A stretch of 64,000 nt of DNA, from positions 244,427-308,426 of the forward strand of contig NZ_JOIZ01000017.1 of NCBI RefSeq assembly GCF_000721605.1. Reading direction: 5' to 3'. Below the pieces are notes generated by a model that saw only the letters and a list, made by a program, of their open reading frames with translations, ran no database searches and was not told the DNA's origin. Both the position numbers and the translations under genes were made by a program. Positions 12,001 to 17,969 of this stretch are shown piece after piece. Position 1 is the stretch's first letter; every line of letters starts with the position of its first letter. The stretch comes from Streptomyces sp. NRRL S-37 (GTDB lineage: Bacteria > Actinomycetota > Actinomycetes > Streptomycetales > Streptomycetaceae).

Positions 12001-12148
12001 TCGCATCGGACAGGTCCCTGACGTCGTCCGCCAGCCGCTTGTAGGGGTTGCGGCTGGCGAAGCCCAGGTCCTCGTTGCCGGTGGCGACGTTCGCGCCCAC
12101 ATAGACCTCGAGGAACTCCCGCAGGGCGGGCGAGAACATGATCGCCAT
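1..12148 (-). CDS. Giant ESX-linked protein with WXG100-like N-terminus and duplicated caspase-like units (3' end outside window)
   Basis: I read this frame open from an ATG at 12148 to base 2, so at least 4049 residues are encoded and the C-terminus is missing. The start abuts the stop of the preceding WXG gene. Residues 1 to about 330 are helical with hydrophobic stretches near 140-175 and resemble the WXG100-like N-terminal domain of CpnT-type substrates. A Tyr/Asn/Gly-rich segment, a repeated Asp-Ile-Ser tract and a Pro/Thr/Ser-rich linker follow to about residue 705. Two units of about 1000 residues then repeat (about 706-1620 and 1700-2630). Each has a strand ending in Gly-His (His1071, His2073) and a strand ending in a single conserved Cys (Cys1118, Cys2120). 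The last 1400 visible residues are unrecognised. It resembles proteins called 'lonely Cys domain-containing' in Streptomyces (from memory). It is probably an exported T7SS substrate; its activity is unknown. Confidence 0.85.
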   Translation of the reverse strand, partial: MAIMFSPALREFLEVYVGANVATGNEDLGFASRNPYKRLADDVRDLSDAMKGAISTVGNSLPPRIADQFIAAMKLFVDDNGQNHLQKFSDELREIGSQQIDRSIKLSEAKYQILIEFILMNIELALIAALAVFTGGTSLTEIAIQKARTALTILLLLQRLGHAIPTPLSVLLEAIQEAFVAFASQLISMTAPDDPERRRYKFDWKDIGQSAVAGAFAGLFGGIFGEIGGKFINKYFKNNNFWKEASELPFSFLNEGQAETFAEAFTGLIFLGSFTLNPGTFLSAGLSGLIFEAASTGAEFGGKWLNNKFFQNLDFGPDGVNDLPGGGNRYDRDSGSDPTNTYGNRYGNNPYENSPYDSAYDGPGTYQDTYDVTDSPSASPYRPYDSVSSADDISDTSSVYSDTASVFSDVSDISDISDVSSLSSLPDPDPAGGVTNPATSPVNPYQLPGITNAFKPSYATSVPNAYDDAYRDSFADTPGIDTDTDTVFSTLNPPATRTPETDRTDDTDRSLPFSRPSTVGSSVPEPSSTRTGSGALTADGTERQDTPAPHATPAAPAPSGTASPGGHASPNGATPQPRPQTTPSDDPAATPDPSHADTLGTDDVRTPGTEESGRSGPSTAAPKTEPHRDTSDVPEPHRTVRTESGDVPATRPVTVDETPLSSPAPGGLPADLSSEPGSPDSLDMIMDWEDGQDASESESGSEPGPDPATEALYDRLLADVFGPDIAANPLHPALRDTLAHLDQLRQAVPALRGGPLDLDAVTRQVLLLDPAHPVTHAQRGELFRVAMDPAMESAGSLAALAAFHLELRGVLSPTQALTADDGGVWGRNWTNARIPDLDLTEVGKVVRQPDGTLGRGDVRPAPWHRPGEPKPYVVMAEGDHRRIVVRGHDGAPRQVPIDVFAELLARDPRLAALPPGTPVVLLVPDAGARGLDLPREAADRIGRDVWSANGAVKVSPQQDPSQPHVVSLLFGQGLPHADWIRSTPGQVLDPAERENAPEWEREVLSHSVVDGGATIGRGVFEDSEAPRRIAALKLATQSSELWHYDPVTKEEAKDDEPVPFAGKPVYVFGGHARSGATRVPTTTDPRHHTRGPATGGMLRRRASLAQLPEDHSVLMEACSSAKPPGIVRTRRGVDDTFVPDPLAVLSESQHVANETGRTVYGGTHMVSFATRPDGTFVHRLYTDSRGRRGKWVEHRPEPVGELLDDRARAAGLHTDPEQPVTDATRERTLRLVRALRLAFGAAIEDDSRYGDLLAGIGALETMRAADPALRDLAPFSMDLFERAVHAGRPGDTGPDAYRGLLTDAADAMHRRPGAVLSDFVTLPHVTAAAQRLGGPTDQDLDTEAARVLHLDDGPAAVGEPERARLFWATVKALEWESRTPDPDALTGRVLHLDRPDPARRPELLDLVAQAAAVGVDVDNPVELGAFHLETLGALAPRTQLLDLDGVPTGRRWAPAPPDTVTTTATDRVVVAAPKQGGGYQAVGQERPPWSVPGGSPAYLVWAGGGRDHLLMTLPGGFRARVPYDEVAELLARDPVLNTRPQETTDIVLAVPKAAPAASTAPAGGGTPGPDPRAVVSAGTGRAVWASQGSVSLAPTGPSRPYVPSLLPSAPGRPAAADWAAVRPGDPTAPGAGGTGADDVTFADRPATEVPAEPPAALADLLDPGPVGGLETPLPSLDGLLEGFDAPLSDHQDDDVDDDRAQEPTPEEARHRELLVDIYGPDVMSSPLYPDIRDGLARLDRLRRNDPLLDFGPLDLDAVARRVLLLEPADPVTDVQRARLLGLASAQEARTAGGLAALAALHLRRQGVLSPTHALTTGPDGRPRGRDWTRGKGGLDDLDLTRTGRTGPRADGSLSRDEVGAAPWYRPGGPDPYVVRADGDRDQVVVRGHDGAPREVPLDVFAELLALDAELNGLPADVPVLLLVSDAGGGGLELPRRAADRTGRDVWAANGDVGVAEGPDANASHPYVVPLRTAWGSDRTDWIRSVPGLLPDPAESARAPFWEQDLLSHTIVTDQGATGRAVFRDGDRARLMRGIRHATTATELYHVNRQDGTWVKDDEPVPFAGEPVYVFAGHGFLGETELPTRSNPRHRKRDRAVGGMLGRRPSLTRRPKDHAVLMQECFAATPPGITRRRKLVTDTFVPDPLADTSQSQHVANETGRTVYGATQEVGFKFGKDGGVAHYIITDSRGRRGKWVKHRPEPDDAALDDRARAAGLHTDPVGPASQEVRERTLRLVRALRLTFGVAIEDDRRYGELLANIGALESLRAADPALRDTVPFSLDLFERAAREIRTTEHGDPDGDLGPDAYEDLLARAADAVHRNPGAVLTDLVTLPHVITVAEGLDGLTDEEVNEEAAQFLGLDPDQVVIGAFERARFFWATVKALEWESRTPDPVALTGRVLHLGRPDPDRLSDLLDLVARAAAVGVDVDDPVALGAFHLETLGALAPDTLLFDDSDAPAGRSWAPGPPAAAVDVNAALVMAATPDGGHRPLRRAKTPWTTDTTKPAPYLVRGEAGPDHLTMELPGGFRAQVPYEEVAELLAVDPALNDFPRTADIVLASTTPTPPPAPTDPQVTDRRALLGAGTGRGVWTSPGPVGLLAQSDPSLPHVLSLLPLADGRRQQADDWSAARPASASPADAHLSPTTATATAGNETVTPPGPPLPPKPDPTTALVTLTTEPVPASPDAPLLDPAMGPPPVRRTPARFPDGRRMPAYVDDLPSLLPPDLTAAEVDQLLANPSTFGQSTVALRGVEEALDTVDRELERRPDARPADGAGLLDDVRKTLREKPKTLADGQGRPFPYVTADGKKRVLWVRARHYGTWAPFDDGIGDSTKIDSMHRAAATFGLTKNMQANSQYGLGGPIGPAGTAAFGGFGRLALRFGFINKVGYTLTDQRMNQMETRTLDKSRAFLDDIHYEFRVTDLAGRVVTGIDPEPGTTPDPERDRAVPARFSFGIRKGLLVRLPDSVTKIPKPGRIPRSIDLDRNSQYRFVRIEGFGPVAAIRDWAAGQIGALPGSTAYTELDVFFSADSFQRHGGTMARGRITTPPLFADDKKKSPLGVFVVEELIPQKAILVGETDQAEMRDINTSTVRSERSRADGRSLLLQAVAGPAFNFFDPGTAPFDLRLQFGPTVQYSYAKTWSVGLGAAGTLKSAGQVKGPRTALYLVVKSVRVRRAGDDAPPTRFLTWSLDRMTSAEARRLAGWDDGTTLALRNGAAPPFVPPYLTVDRPRTLGMHRVKEFTFDDGLRTRVTPDAADGVGRTLLDQFADGVVDALAHLNQDLVVPLDQLLPPNLPKGWRTRFNDLLGRRPDQVLQAARSLPVPPRWTDPVKYRIALQNTLQILGVLSQQSVTANLEALTTVGLPVRLTDPDSVGTVYYTLRVHGSLTGRRYEGKDVDEGMRFSAQGVDRIDGQTSVKRGVDLGFEGTFSGRDNIVDETAGLRRNTLGLTLGARQGWQWEAETTFGSTVTNEPMSVTNQPTHLYRYDLALTASLSGYWRPRGLIRGLGLGLPGLLVLDEPVNVLFGRTPQGRLRGGGPMTGQVLIGVPVQHTPQADPHADGALNPYLSDEPAPTPMNTERALALAKGDLVLPAGPDAQQPAGRLADRGTPQFKEFRQHPFVIVNVVLSPTLTAEVDRVLRAASGSAWQLVKEGAPTRDAIVRTFTPQHLTSGFDQSSGPLGLVGSGLLGKGPYGELWGTFRYTTTVGNLRALTPPMSMDTEMTLGGTRQAAGKTSNSTSFVFGGQLVYSVAQNPGHGLMGAYGIVANPVSRTGTHSLSVVRTVVADMNRKGFTHQVLVAGDVQHWFALFSSRLGTGRVGTAAAGSALVPRSLAGAAGTALTSPGGLLGHLPEKSAHRMGLIDDGLGDVPRYTSQAWTPQPWMRGTAFGTYAVNALDPTDVLLAFDKRIGRLGLDDESRERIRQLVTGRATRALKGEMTTTGPSTLVKAGGWGWDSTRIGSRRVRVRVELIPGTPVFDGLDHSAEMEENRRAIETAQRNSEFSAGADLGLLTSQMVYTGNPQVPAAGPTYTEGGSNRKTVASSHTVTTVTIYRAAS

Positions 12149-12496
12149 TCAGCGCCTGGTCTCGCTCTCCGAGCCCTGTGCCTGGATGTCGTCCAGCGCC
12201 TGGGTCTGCGGCCGCTGCACGTGGTCGGCCTCGGCGGCGACCGCGTCGACCAGCGTCATGAACCCGCCGGTGACGGCCAGGACCGTCTCCGCCACCTGCT
12301 GCTGTTCGCGCCGGACCTGCTCGCCGACCGCGTTGGCGAAGTCGTCGTCGCCGCCCTCCTCGCCCCACCAGCCCGAGTACTGCGCGCAGCCGTTCTCGAA
12401 CCGGGGCAGCATCTCGTCGCCGTAGCGGACGGCGTCGGCGAGGTACCTGGAACTCTGCAGAATCGCCTGGATGTCGGCGGAGTAGTTGCCGGCCAT
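12149..12496 (-). CDS. WXG100-type small protein (115 aa), partner of the giant protein
   Basis: This is a short, acidic, mostly helical protein with a central Trp-Trp-Gly turn (W43-W44-G45) between two predicted helices, the hairpin layout of WXG100 proteins. Its stop directly precedes the ATG of the giant gene and its start lies 2 bases after the YbaB-like gene's stop, so the three genes are one transcription unit. WXG proteins in this position usually pair with the WXG-like N-terminus of a large downstream substrate and are co-exported or act as chaperone; that role is inferred. It has no clear C-terminal YxxxD/E signal, so the export signal of a complex would have to come from its partner. 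Confidence 0.8.
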   Translation of the reverse strand: MAGNYSADIQAILQSSRYLADAVRYGDEMLPRFENGCAQYSGWWGEEGGDDDFANAVGEQVRREQQQVAETVLAVTGGFMTLVDAVAAEADHVQRPQTQALDDIQAQGSESETRR

Positions 12497-12498
12497 GG

Positions 12499-12975
12499 TT
12501 ACGCGCCCCCCTGCCGTCCCTTGTCGTCTTCTTCGTCCTCGTCCTCGACGATCTCGTCGCGGAGCCTGCTCATCGCCGTGGGCCCCTTCGCCACGGAGGT
12601 CTCGGCGATCAGCGAGCCGAAGAGGGACTCCCAGTCGACGCCCATCCGTTCCGGGGCGGCGCCGCGCGCGGTCATCCTGGTGATCGGGTCGAGCAGGTCG
12701 ACGACCCGGCGGGCCATCTCGGCCCGCGCCGTGTTCGCGGCCTCCAGCACCGCCGCGGAGAGCTGGGCGGCGGCCATGGTCCGGTACTTGCCGTCGAGGA
12801 ACTCCAGGCTGGTCAGCTCGCCCTTCGCGCCGACGGAGACCCGCACCGACCGGTCCGCCGAACGCGCGGTGGCCGACGCCGTGTCCAGCTCGGCCCGTGC
12901 CGAGGCCGCGGCCTCCTCCGCCGCCTTGAGGTGGGCCATCGCCCGGGCCACCCGGTCCTCCATCGGCTGACTCAT
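12499..12975 (-). CDS. YbaB/EbfC family DNA-binding-like protein (158 aa)
   Basis: The protein opens with a long helix, followed by a strand-turn-strand segment and a second helix rich in Ala, the fold order of YbaB/EbfC nucleoid-associated proteins. The conserved region around Val-Gly-Ala-Lys-Gly-Glu-Leu-Thr-Ser-Leu is typical. The C-terminus is an acidic Asp/Glu run. The ATG at 12975 is supported by a GGGGAGG ribosome site 5 bases upstream; longer forms reading further upstream lack this. In actinobacterial T7SS loci, YbaB-like proteins often sit just before WXG genes and large toxins. Whether they bind DNA there or serve as adaptors for the substrate is not known. Confidence 0.8.
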   Translation of the reverse strand: MSQPMEDRVARAMAHLKAAEEAAASARAELDTASATARSADRSVRVSVGAKGELTSLEFLDGKYRTMAAAQLSAAVLEAANTARAEMARRVVDLLDPITRMTARGAAPERMGVDWESLFGSLIAETSVAKGPTAMSRLRDEIVEDEDEEDDKGRQGGA

Positions 12976-12994
12976 CCCGGTCCTCCCCTTCCCC

Positions 12995-15900
12995 TCAGCG
13001 CCCCAGGGCCTGCGGCGCGCCGCCCTCGTCGGTGCCCCAGACGTCCTCGTCCTCGGCCAGCCATGTGGTCCGTTCCCTGTCCCCGCTCTCCGTCTGCGGC
13101 CTCTCCCCCGCTCCGCCCATGCCTCCCATGGGCGGCATGAAGGGCGTGCTGCTGCTGGTCTGCGTGGACCGGGGGACGACGCGGTGCTCCTCGTCGTCGA
13201 CGGTCTGCGCGGCAACCGTCCGGCCGGAGCGGCCGACCGTGGGCTCGATGACGGTCCTGGTGCGCTCGCCGCTGCTGCCGCCGGCCTCGCCGCCGGCGCC
13301 GCGCATCATCGGCGGGTACATCCCCGGCGAGCCCGATCCCGTGCCGGTGCCGTCGGCGGAGGCGCCCGCCAGGGCGCCGTCGCTCTGCGGACGCCCGAGC
13401 GCCGAGGCGAGGTCGTCCTGGTTGTAGAGGTTGTCGTCGAACACGGAGGAGTACGCGGAGCCGGCGGAGCCCGTGGAGCCGCCCCCGTTGTAGGCGGAGA
13501 GGTCGGGAGGCTCGGGCAGGTCGGCGATGCGCTGCCGGATCAGCTCGTCGATGTCCTTGTCGCCGGCGTTGATCCGGTCGTACTCGGCCTGGATGTCGCC
13601 CATCCGCCGGTCGTACTCGGCCTTGGCGTCCTTGCGCGCCTGTTCGGCCTCGGTGCGCGCCTCTTCGCGTTCCGCCTGGGCGTCGGCCTTCGCCTGGTCG
13701 TACTCGGCCCTGGCGTCGGCCTCGGCGGCGTCCGCCCGGTCGAGGGCCTCCCGTTCGGCGGCGTCGATCTCCGCGATCCGCCGGTCGTACTCCTCGCGGG
13801 CCTCGTTCTCGGGGGTGCCGGCGGCGATCTCGCGCTCGTACTCCTGGCGTGCCTCGGCGCGTTCCTGTTCGGCGTCCTGGCGCGCCTGGTCCCGCTGTTC
13901 CTGGGCCTCGGCCTTCTCCTGCTCGTACTCCTGGCGTGCCTGCGCCTCCTGGCGGTCGGCGTCCTGGAGGGCGGCGTCGCGCTCGGCGCGGGCCTCGGCC
14001 TTCTGCTGCTCGTAGTCGGCCTGCGCGTCGGCCTTGGCGTTCTCGGCGTCCAGCCTGGCCTGCTGCTTCTCCTGCAGGGCCTCGCGGCGGGCCTCCTCCT
14101 GCCGGGCCTCCGCGTCGGCCCGCGCGTCGGCCTGTTCCCGTTTGGCGGCTTCCCGCTCGGCGTCGGCCTCCGCCTTGGCGGCCTCCTGCTCGCGCTCCGC
14201 CTCGGCCCTGGCGGCCGCCTGTTCCTGCTTCGCCTCGGCCTTCTCGGCCTCCTGCTCCGCCTTGGCCTCCGCCTTCTCCTTCTCGGCCTCCGCCTTGGCG
14301 GCCTCCTGCTCGCGCTTGGCCTCGGCCTTCTCGGCCTCCTGCTCGGCCTTCGCTTCGGCCTTCTCCTTCTCGGCCTCCGCCTTGGCCGCTTCCTGCTCGC
14401 GCTTGGCCTCGGCCTTCTCGGCCTCCTGCTCGGCCTTGGCCTGCGCCTTCTCCTTCGCCGCCTCTTCCTTGGCGGCCTCCTGCTCGGCCTTGGCCTCGGC
14501 GCGGTCGGCTTCGGCCTGGGCCGCGGCCCGCTCCCGCTCCTTCTTCGCCTCGTCCTGCGCCTTCTGGTTCTGCGCGAGGATGAACTGCTGTTGCTGCTCG
14601 GCCTCCCGCTTGGCTTCGGCCTTCTCCTTCTCGGCCTCTTCCTTGGCCGCTTCCTGTTCGGCCTTGGCCTCGGCCTTCTCCTTCTCCTGCTCGGCCTTGG
14701 CTTCGGCCTTCTCCTTCTCGGCTTCCGCCTTGGCCGCTTCCTGCTCGGCCTTGGCCTCCGCCTTCTCCTTCTCCTGCTCGGCCTTGGCCTCGGCCTTCTC
14801 CTTCTCGGCCTCGGCCTTCTCCTTGTCCCGCTCGGCCTTCGCTTCGGCCTTCTCCTTCTCGGCTTCCGCCTTGGCCTCGGCCTTCTCCTTCTCGGCCTCG
14901 GCCTTCTCCTTGTCCCGCTCGGCCTTCGCTTCGGCCTTCTCCTTCTCCGCCGCCGCCTTGGCTTCGGCCTTCTCCTTCTCGGCCTCGGCCTTCTCCTTGT
15001 CCCGCTCGGCCTTGGCCTCCGCCTTCTCCTTCTCCGCCGCCGCCTTGGCGGCCGCCGCTTCGGCCTCCGCCTTCTTCTTCTCGGCGTCGGCCTCTTCCTT
15101 GGCGGAGATCTCGGAGAGGGGGCGGTCGTCCCTGTCGGTGATGCTGGTGTCGAACGCCTTCTCGGCTTCCTTGAACGCCTTGTTGATGGCCACGATGGCC
15201 TCGGCGCCCTTCGTGCTGAGCCAGTCCTGCACGGACTGCTCCCAGCGGCGCACCGCCTCGTCGGCGATCGCCTTCCACGTGGTCATGTCGCTCGGCTTGC
15301 CGTACGACTTCTCCCCGATGACGATCTCGTTCCGGAAGCCGGCGGTCGACACCACGTAGTTGTTCCAGGTGGTGTACGGCCCGCCGCCGCTGGACACCGT
15401 GTCGATGTCCGTCTTGTCGAACTGGGTGTCGAAGAGCTTCAGCCGAGCGTCCTGCAGCATGTCGTAGAGCCAGCGCTGCGGATTGCTCTCGGCCCTCCAC
15501 GCCACCCAGGCGTCGCGCAGATTCTGCGCCTGCTCGAGGACGACGCCCTGGGCCGTGGCCAGCGCCCGGGCCGGCTCGGACCTCACCGTCACCGTGTCGA
15601 TGGTGACCCCGGCGCCGTCACTGCCCTTGCCGTCGAGCTGGTCGGCGTACCCCTCGTAGTTCCGGGCCAGCTTGTGGATGAGCTCCTTGAAGATGGCGGC
15701 CGACGTGCCGTCCCAGGAGTCGCTGCCCTCTCCGATGTTCTCGGTGTCCCACTTGCCGATGGTGACCGCGCTGTCCTCGAAGAACTTGACGACCCGGTCG
15801 AACGCCTGGGCCGTCTTCGTGAAGGTGAGCAGATCGACGTAGGTACCGTCGCCCACCTTGATGCCGCGGTTCTCGAATCCATGGGTGGAGTAGGGCCACA

Positions 15901-16384
15901 TCGTCAGCTGATCGAGGGCGGCCTTGGAACCGTAGATGTACTGGACCAGGGCGCTGGTGTCCCAGTCGAGCTTCTCGCCCTCGCTGTTCGAGCCGCCCTT
16001 GTCCATCAGGACCTTGCTCGTCTTCTCGAACTTCGCGATCACGTCCTCCCCGCTCGGCGGCGCGGCCGCGGGCGTGGCGAGGAAGGTGATGTACACGCGG
16101 TACCGGTAGAGGTAGCTGCCTTCGGAGACGTCCGTACCGTTTCCGGCCGGCTGGTAGTACGGAATGGTGTAGTTGGTGTTGTGCGTGCCCCAACCGCCCG
16201 AGGACAGGAAACCCGACGAATAACCCGGGCCGCCCTCGTCCTCCACCCGGACGTGGATCATCGGGATGCCGTCGTTGCCCTTGAGGGTGTCGAACAACGT
16301 CTTCCGCTCCGGCAGAACGTAGCCGGTGAGCAGGTCGACTGCTTTCTTCCAGTAGTCGTCGTTGTTGTCCTCGGGGTTGGCCAT
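12995..16384 (-). CDS. Long charged-helix protein of the T7SS locus (1129 aa)
   Basis: The N-terminal 390 residues form a globular part beginning with a W-K-x-A-V-x-L-L-T-G-Y segment. It may belong to the family some databases call AAWKG, but that is from memory. Residues about 425-945 consist almost wholly of Lys/Glu/Ala/Arg/Gln repeats such as EKEKAEAKAE, predicting a single alpha helix or coiled coil of more than 500 residues (around 75 nm if continuous). A Gly/Ser/Met-rich tail ends with an acidic segment. There is no signal peptide or membrane segment. The ATG has a GGAG site 9 bases upstream, and the gene lies 12 bases after the T7SS-associated small gene. The opposite strand is also fully open here as a Leu-rich frame, a by-product of the repeat. 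Function is unknown; a secreted stalk or scaffold is a guess. Confidence 0.8.
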   Translation of the reverse strand: MANPEDNNDDYWKKAVDLLTGYVLPERKTLFDTLKGNDGIPMIHVRVEDEGGPGYSSGFLSSGGWGTHNTNYTIPYYQPAGNGTDVSEGSYLYRYRVYITFLATPAAAPPSGEDVIAKFEKTSKVLMDKGGSNSEGEKLDWDTSALVQYIYGSKAALDQLTMWPYSTHGFENRGIKVGDGTYVDLLTFTKTAQAFDRVVKFFEDSAVTIGKWDTENIGEGSDSWDGTSAAIFKELIHKLARNYEGYADQLDGKGSDGAGVTIDTVTVRSEPARALATAQGVVLEQAQNLRDAWVAWRAESNPQRWLYDMLQDARLKLFDTQFDKTDIDTVSSGGGPYTTWNNYVVSTAGFRNEIVIGEKSYGKPSDMTTWKAIADEAVRRWEQSVQDWLSTKGAEAIVAINKAFKEAEKAFDTSITDRDDRPLSEISAKEEADAEKKKAEAEAAAAKAAAEKEKAEAKAERDKEKAEAEKEKAEAKAAAEKEKAEAKAERDKEKAEAEKEKAEAKAEAEKEKAEAKAERDKEKAEAEKEKAEAKAEQEKEKAEAKAEQEAAKAEAEKEKAEAKAEQEKEKAEAKAEQEAAKEEAEKEKAEAKREAEQQQQFILAQNQKAQDEAKKERERAAAQAEADRAEAKAEQEAAKEEAAKEKAQAKAEQEAEKAEAKREQEAAKAEAEKEKAEAKAEQEAEKAEAKREQEAAKAEAEKEKAEAKAEQEAEKAEAKQEQAAARAEAEREQEAAKAEADAEREAAKREQADARADAEARQEEARREALQEKQQARLDAENAKADAQADYEQQKAEARAERDAALQDADRQEAQARQEYEQEKAEAQEQRDQARQDAEQERAEARQEYEREIAAGTPENEAREEYDRRIAEIDAAEREALDRADAAEADARAEYDQAKADAQAEREEARTEAEQARKDAKAEYDRRMGDIQAEYDRINAGDKDIDELIRQRIADLPEPPDLSAYNGGGSTGSAGSAYSSVFDDNLYNQDDLASALGRPQSDGALAGASADGTGTGSGSPGMYPPMMRGAGGEAGGSSGERTRTVIEPTVGRSGRTVAAQTVDDEEHRVVPRSTQTSSSTPFMPPMGGMGGAGERPQTESGDRERTTWLAEDEDVWGTDEGGAPQALGR

Positions 16385-16396
16385 CGCCGAACTCCG

Positions 16397-16843
16397 CTAC
16401 TCTTCCTCTTCGGTACCGCCCGGATTGTCGAGATCACTGTCGACATCCTCGAAGATGTCCATGAACTCGTCCGCGGTGATGTTCTCGAGATTCTTGCCCT
16501 GGCTCTTGGCCAGCTCGTTGATGGTGTCCCACAAGGCCTGTTCGAGGTCCTCGAAGAGAACCGTCTGGTCCTCCAGGATGCGCTCGACCTCGCTCGCGCC
16601 CTGCCGGATGACCTTGTTCAGGGCTCCCCCGCCGACCACGCTGTTCTCCTCGGCCATGGGGCCGATGACGAGCGGCTTCGAGGACAGGATCGTCGTGGTC
16701 GAGATGCTGTCCGCGATGAACGAGATCGCCGGGCCGGCGGTCGGACTGTCCTTGAGGATGTTCTCCAGCGTCGTGCGGAAGCTGTCGACCTGGTTGTTGA
16801 TGAAGTTCTTCAGGAACGTGCTGTCGAGGACCGTGACGGCCAC
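16397..16843 (-). CDS. Type VII secretion system-associated small protein (148 aa)
   Basis: This is a soluble acidic protein with a GTG start at 16843 preceded by GAAGGA. It carries the segment F-M-D-I-F-E-D-V-D-S-D-L near its end, which I recognise from Streptomyces proteins annotated only as 'type VII secretion system-associated protein'. It lies between the esxA-like gene (28 bases upstream) and the long-helix protein (12 bases downstream) and is surely co-transcribed. No signal peptide, membrane helix or catalytic motif is visible. A chaperone or adaptor for the long-helix protein would fit the order, but that is inference. Confidence 0.7.
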   Translation of the reverse strand: MAVTVLDSTFLKNFINNQVDSFRTTLENILKDSPTAGPAISFIADSISTTTILSSKPLVIGPMAEENSVVGGGALNKVIRQGASEVERILEDQTVLFEDLEQALWDTINELAKSQGKNLENITADEFMDIFEDVDSDLDNPGGTEEEE

Positions 16844-16871
16844 GTGATCATCCTTCCGTCACCGGCCGGCG

Positions 16872-17192
16872 TCAGCGGCTGCCGATCCTGATGTCGCCCC
16901 ACCGCTGCGAGAGGTTCTGCTCCGTGGACCGGTAGTTGGCGGAGATTTCGGTGAGCAGACCGGAGTGGTTGGCGAGCAGGTTCTTGATGTTCTCGACAGC
17001 GTTGTCCCACTTCTTCTGGATCTCGCTGTAGACGTCCCGGTCGTCACCGATCCAGCTGTTGCGGAGTTCGGCCAGTTCCATCTCCAGGTTGGACAGAATC
17101 TCCATGATCGCCTGGGACTGGGTGATCATGTCGTCCGCCGCACCTTCGGCATGGTTGTAGTCGACGTAGATGTAGCCGTCGGAGAAGTCCAT
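16872..17192 (-). CDS. esxA: WXG100 family protein, EsxA-like (106 aa)
   Basis: This is a classical WXG100 protein: about 100 residues, two helices around W47-I-G49, and a YxxxE export motif at Y87-E91 (Tyr-Arg-Ser-Thr-Glu) after the second helix. A GAGGA ribosome site lies 7 bases before the ATG. The gene follows the esxB-like gene by 68 bases. In ESX systems such proteins form a helical heterodimer with a partner, and the YxxxD/E tail is recognised by EccC. The symbol reflects class, not proven orthology to the Streptomyces coelicolor EsxA. Confidence 0.85.
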   Translation of the reverse strand: MDFSDGYIYVDYNHAEGAADDMITQSQAIMEILSNLEMELAELRNSWIGDDRDVYSEIQKKWDNAVENIKNLLANHSGLLTEISANYRSTEQNLSQRWGDIRIGSR

Positions 17193-17260
17193 CAGAGTCC
17201 TCGATTCACCGGGGGAATGACGAGTGGGGAAGGGTCAGCGCCTGGTGGGTGCGCCGAAGG

Positions 17261-17611
17261 TCAGCTCGACGACGTGCTGGTGCCGTTGAGCTCGTCGAAC
17301 ACCTGCGTGGAGCGCGAGTACTCCTTGTCGATCGCGTCGCTGGTGGACCCCTGTACCAGCCCGTGCTCCGTGAGGGTGTTGTTGAGCTCGTCGACCATCC
17401 GGTCCAGGTTGATCAGGATGGTGTCGACGTGCCCGTCCCACTGCTCCAGAAGCTTCTTGTACTTGCCGCCGTCCGCGCCGCCGTAGTTCGAGGCGAGCGT
17501 TTCCATCGTGGTCCGGACGTCCTGCTGACGGGTCTGAATACTGGAGAATGCCTGTTCCAGCGCCATGATCCCATTACGGGTGGCATTTTCTTCGGACTGC
17601 TGCATGGCCAT
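17261..17611 (-). CDS. esxB: WXG100-like protein, EsxB-like partner (116 aa)
   Basis: The protein is small and helical, with the turn N42-Y43-G44-G45 where WXG would be, and a Trp at 58. Such degenerate-turn members are usual as one half of an Esx heterodimer. Its C-terminus is Ser/Thr-rich with no clear YxxxD/E signal, so the EsxA-like product probably supplies the signal. The ATG at 17611 has AAAGGGAG 8 bases upstream; a second ATG two codons later is possible. It is the first gene of the leftward substrate operon and lies about 105 bases downstream of the candidate promoter. Confidence 0.8.
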   Translation of the reverse strand: MAMQQSEENATRNGIMALEQAFSSIQTRQQDVRTTMETLASNYGGADGGKYKKLLEQWDGHVDTILINLDRMVDELNNTLTEHGLVQGSTSDAIDKEYSRSTQVFDELNGTSTSSS

Positions 17612-17969
17612 GAGGAAACTCCCTTTCGGCGAGACTCACCGGGCTGCGGCCCCATGTCACCCTGCGGGCAGACAGGGCGTCCCAGCGATCGCGACTGGCT
17701 CTCGGGGCCATGGGACGACCAGATGCTAGGCAGGCCGCAACTTGTTTGGCAATTTCCCCCGGAACCGCGAAGTCCCTTACTGGGAAGCTCAATTGAGCCA
17801 TGACCCGGAATTCATGCCGCTCAAGTGAGCGGCGCGATGGATCCAGCCGGACAGATCAGGCATCCGCGCCGCTCGTCGGGGTGGAGCCGAGCGCCCGGCT
17901 GAACGTGAGGTGACCGCGGGACGCCAAGAATTTCCCTGACGGCTGCTTCCCGGCGGGGGTCCTCACCCC
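17612..17969. other. Intergenic region between eccB end and esxB start
   Basis: The 358 bases hold the candidate promoter at 17723-17752 and a weak hairpin GGGGGTCCTCACCCCC at 17955-17970 that could help end eccB transcription. The base composition near 17740-17830 is less GC-rich than the genes. I see no credible open frame. Confidence 0.5.
17723..17752 (-). promoter_or_regulatory. Candidate housekeeping promoter of the esx operon
   Basis: On the minus strand, TTGCCA (17752-17747) is followed by an 18-base spacer and TAGCAT (17728-17723), a fair match to the HrdB/sigma-70 pattern. It would start RNA near 17716 and leave a leader of about 100 bases before esxB. This is a pattern match only. 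Confidence 0.4.

Noticed and set aside
13184..16891. Long open frame on the plus strand, rich in Leu and Gly
   Set aside because: It is the antisense of the Lys/Glu/Ala repeat gene; the reverse complement of GC-rich repeat codons stays open automatically, and the protein has no fold-like composition.
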